From an uncultured Planctomycetaceae bacterium (lineage in GTDB: Bacteria; Planctomycetota; Planctomycetia; Pirellulales; Lacipirellulaceae): a stretch of DNA of 5,836 nt. Positions within the stretch are counted from its first letter, which is position 1. Every line of letters begins with the position of its first letter. This document shows, one piece after another, positions 5,695 through 5,836 of the stretch. Location: NCBI GenBank assembly GCA_937860165.1, contig CALMBE010000334.1, positions 1 through 5,836 of the forward strand, written 5' to 3'. A program made the position numbers and the translations under genes. Below the pieces are notes generated by a model. The model worked only from the letters and a program-made list of their open reading frames with translations, had not been told where the DNA came from and made no database searches.

Positions 5695-5836
5695 AAGATA
5701 TCCGAAGCGCGCAAGCTCCATCTCCTGGATGAGCCGCCCCGTTCCGGGCAAGGCAAAAATAATCGCCTGACCGATGCCTTTTGTCGCTCGAAAGATAAAG
5801 AGGAAGTAGACGACCATGATGATGGCGAATATCGCG
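5596..5836 (-). CDS. GspF/PilC-type secretion inner-membrane protein, truncated at its C-terminus (start outside window)
   Basis: Seen: an 80-codon minus-strand frame entering from the right edge and ending at TGA 5598-5596. A membrane segment (AIFAIIMVVYFLFIF) leads into LPGTGRLIQEMELARFGYLL, then GTLLTAGLSATKAL. This matches the transmembrane-to-second-domain part of type II secretion/type IV pilus F proteins (lP..G.l...elaRf...LgtLl.aGl....AL). Known: GspF/PilC is the polytopic platform of T2SS and pilus machines, and its T2SSF domain is about 120 residues with a final membrane helix. Here only about 28 residues of that domain remain. Homology ends at SGAT (codons at 5640-5629), then ten foreign residues (DMFFKLGLVH) antisense to sulP precede the stop. 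Inference: a 3'-truncated, probably non-functional gene, disrupted when the sulP segment arrived. The homology was recognised by eye only. Confidence -1.
   Translation of the reverse strand, partial: AIFAIIMVVYFLFIFRATKGIGQAIIFALPGTGRLIQEMELARFGYLLGTLLTAGLSATKALDSISGATDMFFKLGLVH

Noticed and set aside
1..5836. CRISPR array, tRNA or rRNA
   Set aside because: No regularly spaced direct repeats were found, and no cloverleaf or conserved rRNA words were recognised on either strand.

Overview
The window looks like chromosomal DNA of a planctomycete, probably of the Pirellula type. Three things suggest this: the ClpX-type N-terminus on the left, a secreted protein with paired beta-sandwich modules of a kind I associate with planctomycetes, and GC-rich palindromic repeat units in the intergenic DNA. 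The assignment rests on recognition by eye, not on a search.

Layout. (1) Positions 1-726, minus strand: the N-terminal 242 codons of an AAA+ ATPase that is a hybrid. Its first ~134 residues, zinc finger through Walker A, are ClpX. Everything after Walker A is a classical-clade AAA domain (Cdc48/FtsH/Vps4 style). (2) 727-1122: non-coding, with a GC-rich hairpin in the leader of the hybrid gene. (3) 1123-1404, minus: a small membrane protein with a SHOCT-like C-terminus. (4) 1708-3498, plus, divergent from it: a 596-residue exported protein with a duplicated two-domain unit around a disordered linker. (5) 3499-4047: non-coding DNA rich in repeats. It holds a fragment resembling a dispersed repeat and a 146-base nested inverted repeat, followed by a 23-codon leader ORF with a strong Shine-Dalgarno sequence. 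(6) 4048-5694, plus: a SulP-family anion transporter with a STAS domain. (7) 5596-5836, minus, overlapping the transporter tail to tail: a GspF/PilC-type inner-membrane protein that loses its homology at the point where SulP homology also stops.

The genes do not form one pathway. The most informative features are the joints. One is inside the P-loop of the ClpX/AAA hybrid (about 307-330). The other is near 5629, where the SulP and GspF homologies meet head-on, suggesting that a transporter cassette was inserted or rearranged into a secretion gene. The region ahead of sulP also has a possible RNA switch: the end of the inverted repeat can pair either with its distant partner arm or with the ribosome binding site of the leader ORF. 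A mis-assembly must be excluded for the ClpX/AAA joint.
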